Assembly (NCBI RefSeq): GCF_003590095.1
Contig: NC_039492.1
Location: 868,001-932,000 of the forward strand
Source: Trichoplusia ni
Taxonomy: Eukaryota; Arthropoda; Insecta; Lepidoptera; Noctuidae
Length of the DNA stretch: 64,000 nucleotides
Direction: 5' to 3'
Below, piece after piece: positions 62,101-64,000 of this stretch (position 1 is the stretch's first letter; each line of letters starts with the position of its first letter). The position numbers were made by a program, and so were the translations under genes. The notes beneath the pieces are model-generated. The model saw only the letters and a program-made list of their open reading frames with translations, made no database searches and had not been told where the DNA came from.

Positions 62101-62482
62101 AAAAGACAAAACTAAATCGAATCTGGGCTTGTTTACTCGTATTGACGAATACTTTAACTTTAAGAAAAAGAACCAAGATATCTATCTATCCATCTATTTT
62201 AAATCATAAATCTTAAATAAATAGATTAAGTGGTAATTTTATACACACAACATAGTTTACATTACATACATTAGTTTGTAATTTTCTTTTCACCCCTAAA
62301 CAAGACACTCCATTCTACTTCATAAATAAAGTGAACTAGAAAACATAAATTAAGTAAAATTTATTTTCCAGTACTTCCTGATCAAAGTGGCTCCAGTTTG
62401 GATCAGGAGCAAGATTGGCAAACACCTCAACGAGCAGTTCCGACAGGAGTACCTCCGAAACGCGAAGATAAAGGCTAACTAG
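44166..62482 (+). CDS. HSDL1/HSD17B12-like short-chain dehydrogenase, six exons
   Basis: Exons are 44166-44328, 57998-58120, 60356-60466, 60877-61097, 61576-61803 and 62372-62482; phases agree, giving 318 residues (human HSDL1 is about 330). An N-terminal hydrophobic helix (LFIVLALVGALSVFFILI) suggests ER or other membrane anchoring. The NAD(P)-binding motif is TGATDGIG (57-64) and the family motif NNVG is at 134-137. The catalytic set is Ser189 (in VSSG), Tyr202 and Lys206 (in YAATK). Blocks KIVVADFSKGAEVYPHIEEE, WDLINVN and TTGYWLHGIQ resemble HSDL1 more than the 3-ketoacyl-CoA reductase HSD17B12. Vertebrate HSDL1 is considered inactive because Phe replaces the catalytic Tyr; here Tyr is kept. 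Substrate unknown. Confidence 0.92.
45085..45185 (+). mobile_element. tRNA-derived SINE fragment
   Basis: Contains ctgtggtaatccgaccg and the B-box-like GTAGGTTCAAACTC, then cacacccagatcttgtgcgt. Degenerate. Confidence 0.45.
45690..45938 (-). mobile_element. Helitron-like repeat, truncated
   Basis: Inverted copy of the family at 42606: gtatcttcgctcctactagt, cctcgatgaattgtctattc, caatttgaaccagtagttct, ending ccttatatattagtatag. The CTAGT end is missing. Confidence 0.6.
46240..46400 (+). mobile_element. tRNA-derived SINE
   Basis: A-box-like tagccgattggta, B-box-like TGTTCGATTCCCG, then the family body tttgtgtgatcttcaattg and gagtctggctgtc. Confidence 0.6.
46480..46680 (+). repeat. Dispersed lepidopteran repeat fragment
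   Basis: Contains atgtcaattatctggcgatc followed by accgttcgtgagatacagc and a ggagtacggaacccttg end. The same signature recurs at about 51160-51240. Class not assigned. Confidence 0.45.
47152..47285 (+). mobile_element. tRNA-derived SINE
   Basis: Starts gctgcgatagcctagaggta (A-box-like) and has the B-box-like GAGTTCGATCCCAAGG about 80 bases later, with an insertion between the boxes. Confidence 0.5.
47385..47470 (+). mobile_element. tRNA-derived SINE fragment
   Basis: B-box-like GTGGGTTCGATTTAAACC followed by the tail tatttgtgtgaagattac. Confidence 0.4.
48012..48052 (+). repeat. (TTCTG)n microsatellite
   Basis: Pentamer tract ctgttctgttctgttgtgtt continuing as ctgttctgttctgttt, interrupted once. 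Confidence 0.85.
49641..49670. repeat. Perfect 12-bp hairpin
   Basis: GCCTACAATAGC, loop ATGAAC, GCTATTGTAGGC. Possibly the end of a degenerate element; no other support. Confidence 0.75.
50128..50260 (+). mobile_element. Possible SINE
   Basis: A-box-like gtggtagcccagtggttta, then a 3' part with cgggtgtgtttgtgaatgtc. The B-box is degraded. Confidence 0.35.
51150..51245 (+). repeat. Dispersed lepidopteran repeat fragment
   Basis: tgttcattgtctagctgtcc followed by cggttcatgagatacagct; same family as 46480-46680. Confidence 0.45.
52672..52945 (+). mobile_element. Helitron-like repeat
   Basis: Starts CTATACTAATATATAAAGCTG less its last base, has gtgttgaatagaccatttgt, an inserted aattttaatttt tract, and ends TCGCGGGCAACAGCTAGT. 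Confidence 0.65.
54735..54830. mobile_element. hAT-like terminal fragment
   Basis: GC-rich island gcgaggccccgggcgattgc ending aaggccgccactg, i.e. an inverted CAGTGGCGGCCTT terminus typical of a widespread insect hAT-like group. A related gcgacggtgaacc...gccactgg end lies at about 54045-54086. Confidence 0.45.
55481..55762 (+). mobile_element. Helitron-like repeat, second subfamily
   Basis: Starts ttctaatatataaaattccc gtgtcacgatg, has ccgaaacggttcgaccgatt and ends cgacgtttgctgggtcagct followed by agt. A fragment of the same subfamily is at 61182-61318. Confidence 0.6.
57180..57360 (+). mobile_element. tRNA-derived SINE with A-tail
   Basis: B-box-like CGAGTTCGATCCTCG, body catttgtgtgatccacaaat, gagtctgggtgtcattgtgc, 3' part ccccccgcgatacaaggatt and an A-run at about 57347-57356. 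The most complete SINE in the window; it inserted near exon 2 of the HSDL1-like gene. Confidence 0.65.
58923..59117 (-). mobile_element. Helitron-like repeat (first of a tandem pair)
   Basis: Inverted copy starting actagctgttgtccgcg and ending tttcgcgtttata, of the same type as 490-707 and 17178-17377. Lies between exons 2 and 3 of the HSDL1-like gene. Confidence 0.6.
59123..59370 (-). mobile_element. Helitron-like repeat (second of a tandem pair)
   Basis: Inverted copy of the 42606 type: actagctgttgtccgcgact to ctttatatattagtatag. It abuts the previous copy almost directly. Confidence 0.65.
61182..61318 (+). mobile_element. Helitron-like fragment
   Basis: taacggaactcttccgaaac followed by ggctcgaccgattcttatgg; same subfamily as 55481. 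Intron 4 of the HSDL1-like gene. Confidence 0.5.
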
Positions 62483-62619
62483 ACGTGACTTATTTAATAG
62501 TGAATACCTCCAACTAGTAAGGGTACTTGGTATAAGACCATCTACTAAGAAGGGAAGCAGGAGGAGAACAGGATACAAAAGAGTCTTTTCCAGTTTTTCC
62601 CATGCTTTTATACACTCAC

Positions 62620-63929
62620 TTTCTTGTTTGTTTGTCCCGGTTGGATTTTTGTAACTAGCTGGCTAGCAGGCTGAAATTTTCAGGTTGGCTTCAAACCCGA
62701 TAACAATGCAATTAACTATTTAAAACATGGCTATACCGATTTCGATAAAATTTAATAAGTCATGTAATAAAGTAAGTCAAGGATTATTTTTTCTTTAAGG
62801 GACTTTTTAATTCAATTCGAAGACAAGATCTACCACTCTCCAGTCTGTCAAGGGTTTCCAACTTCTCATTATCTCTTAATCCATTCTTATTATTTTCAAC
62901 CGGCATACAACATACAACATGTAAGTTGTGGTCGGTTCTGCAACCTTAACAGTTATAGATGATGTATAGCAACCATCCCTCTGTCATTATGAATTGTACA
63001 AATCCAATGAAGTTTTTTTTTAGTCTCCCGCATTCCTGATCCTCACGCATCTTCTCCTCTTAGATCAAAATGTATATCTGAATTGTCAAGTCATATTTGA
63101 GAAACCACTACTTCTAATAGAAGTAAATAATTCTCTTCAAAATAATTGTAATTGATGTTCAAAATTTTAGGGCATATTTGATTTGATAGGACGACCATTT
63201 TTTTTTTTATTGGTTTCTTTGGAAAATTTTGTTCATTACAAGCAAAGGGATTTTTGAGATATGATGAAGAATTCAGTTACACGTTGAATTGACAATTAAA
63301 AGAGCATCGTAATAATATAATTCAAAGGACGCTAGTGAATACAGTTTAGGTATTTAGACAAGTTTATTGTTGTTTTGTATAAAGTAAGATTTTTTATTGT
63401 GATATTTTTAGTGAAACTTTTGTAAATAATATTTTTATAATAAAGTGATGATTTTTAAGTGAGCTCTTTTTTTTTTTTTAATATATATTGTGTTGTCAAT
63501 TTTGTAAATAGTTATTAGTTTTCTTAACCATAACCATATCCGCTGTACTTAGTTGTGTATTTCACAAGTTGTTGCTCTCGGCTTCGCCTGCCATGATGTC
63601 AGTTTTAACTGCAAAGACATGACCCTTCTTCAACGCAATCGGGAAAAAATTACCAATTGCAAATGTATAATAATTGTGAGATTAACCTGCAGTAGTTCTT
63701 CTTCGTGATTGCTCGTATATTTTAGGCATTCAAACTACTTCTAGCAATACAATAAAACCTCATTAAAACAAATCCGAAAAATTCTAAAAATAAAAAAGAA
63801 AAACTTATAATTTGTCATTTTCCCGAGAGCGAATTCGTGAAATGTAATTTGTTGTGTTGAGTAGTTAGAGAATATTATTATGTGTGTATTTATTGTTATT
63901 GTAGAGTAGTGAGTTTTGATTAAATAAAA
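62620..63929. other. 3' UTR and intergenic stretch
   Basis: About 62630-62710 resembles a dispersed repeat end (gtaactagctggctagcagg, ctgaaattttcag). The rest is AT-rich with nothing identifiable. Confidence 0.35.
62766..62771 (+). terminator. Candidate polyadenylation signal of the HSDL1-like gene
   Basis: AATAAA 284 bases past the stop codon. A second hexamer lies at 63439-63444, so a longer 3' UTR is possible. Confidence 0.5.
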
Positions 63930-64000
63930 ATGTGGAATTGGAATCAGCGCACTGCCAGTCAGGGCAGCCGGACTAGCAGCCGCGGGGCCAGCTTGGCCAG
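63930..64000 (+). CDS. Possible first coding exon of a further gene (cut by window end)
   Basis: An ATG at 63930 opens a GC-richer frame, MWNWNQRTASQ, then a Ser/Arg/Gly-rich stretch that runs to the end of the window. It follows an AT-rich leader, and the jump in GC content resembles the other coding starts here. The family is not recognised, and only 71 bases are visible. Confidence 0.45.
   Translation, partial: MWNWNQRTASQGSRTSSRGASLA

Overview
This is a eukaryotic nuclear window, almost certainly from a moth or butterfly. The evidence is AT-rich introns with short GC-rich coding exons, GT-AG splice sites throughout, and lepidopteran-type repeats: Helitron-like elements ending GCGGGCAACAGCTAGT, tRNA-derived SINEs with B-box remnants, and RTE-like LINE tails ending in GATGATGAT. 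Most long open frames in six-frame translation are shadows. The real genes had to be assembled exon by exon from splice sites, reading phase and protein-family similarity recalled from memory; no search was run.

Layout. (1) 2016-21517, minus: a 24-exon gene for EDC4/Ge-1, the scaffold of the mRNA-decapping complex; 23 exons are well supported and one (exon 15) is weak. (2) 22103-30385, plus, head-to-head with EDC4: the Flower (fwe) membrane protein, with two alternative last exons giving two C-termini. (3) 35089-35875, minus: LAMTOR5, a Ragulator subunit. (4) 36883-41701, plus: an unrecognised two-exon gene for a 76-residue single-pass membrane protein. (5) 44166-62482, plus: an HSDL1/HSD17B12-type short-chain dehydrogenase with a 13.7-kb first intron. 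(6) 63930 to the window end, plus: a possible first coding exon of a further gene.

Mobile DNA. An intron of EDC4 carries a complete PIF/Harbinger element (3297-6366) with perfect 20-bp terminal inverted repeats, a TAA target duplication, an apparently intact three-exon transposase, and a MADF-domain partner gene broken by one extra A. The two genes are interlocked: each one's intron contains an exon of the other. Other elements are a hAT-type MITE with a perfect 8-bp target duplication (122-949), a small CAGTGG-ended hAT-like element (40229-40456), several Helitron-like copies, LINE remnants and SINEs.

Most striking observation. EDC4 contains three separate tandem arrays (133 bp x6, 108 bp x5, 123 bp x7) that share one architecture. 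Each unit is the last 88-97 nt of a coding exon plus the splice donor and 18-36 nt of intron, and the copies look identical by eye. In the 123-bp array every donor is in the same phase and no unit contains a stop, so the choice of donor could add 0-6 copies of a 41-residue repeat to the protein. Whether this is recent biology or an assembly artefact is the first thing to settle.
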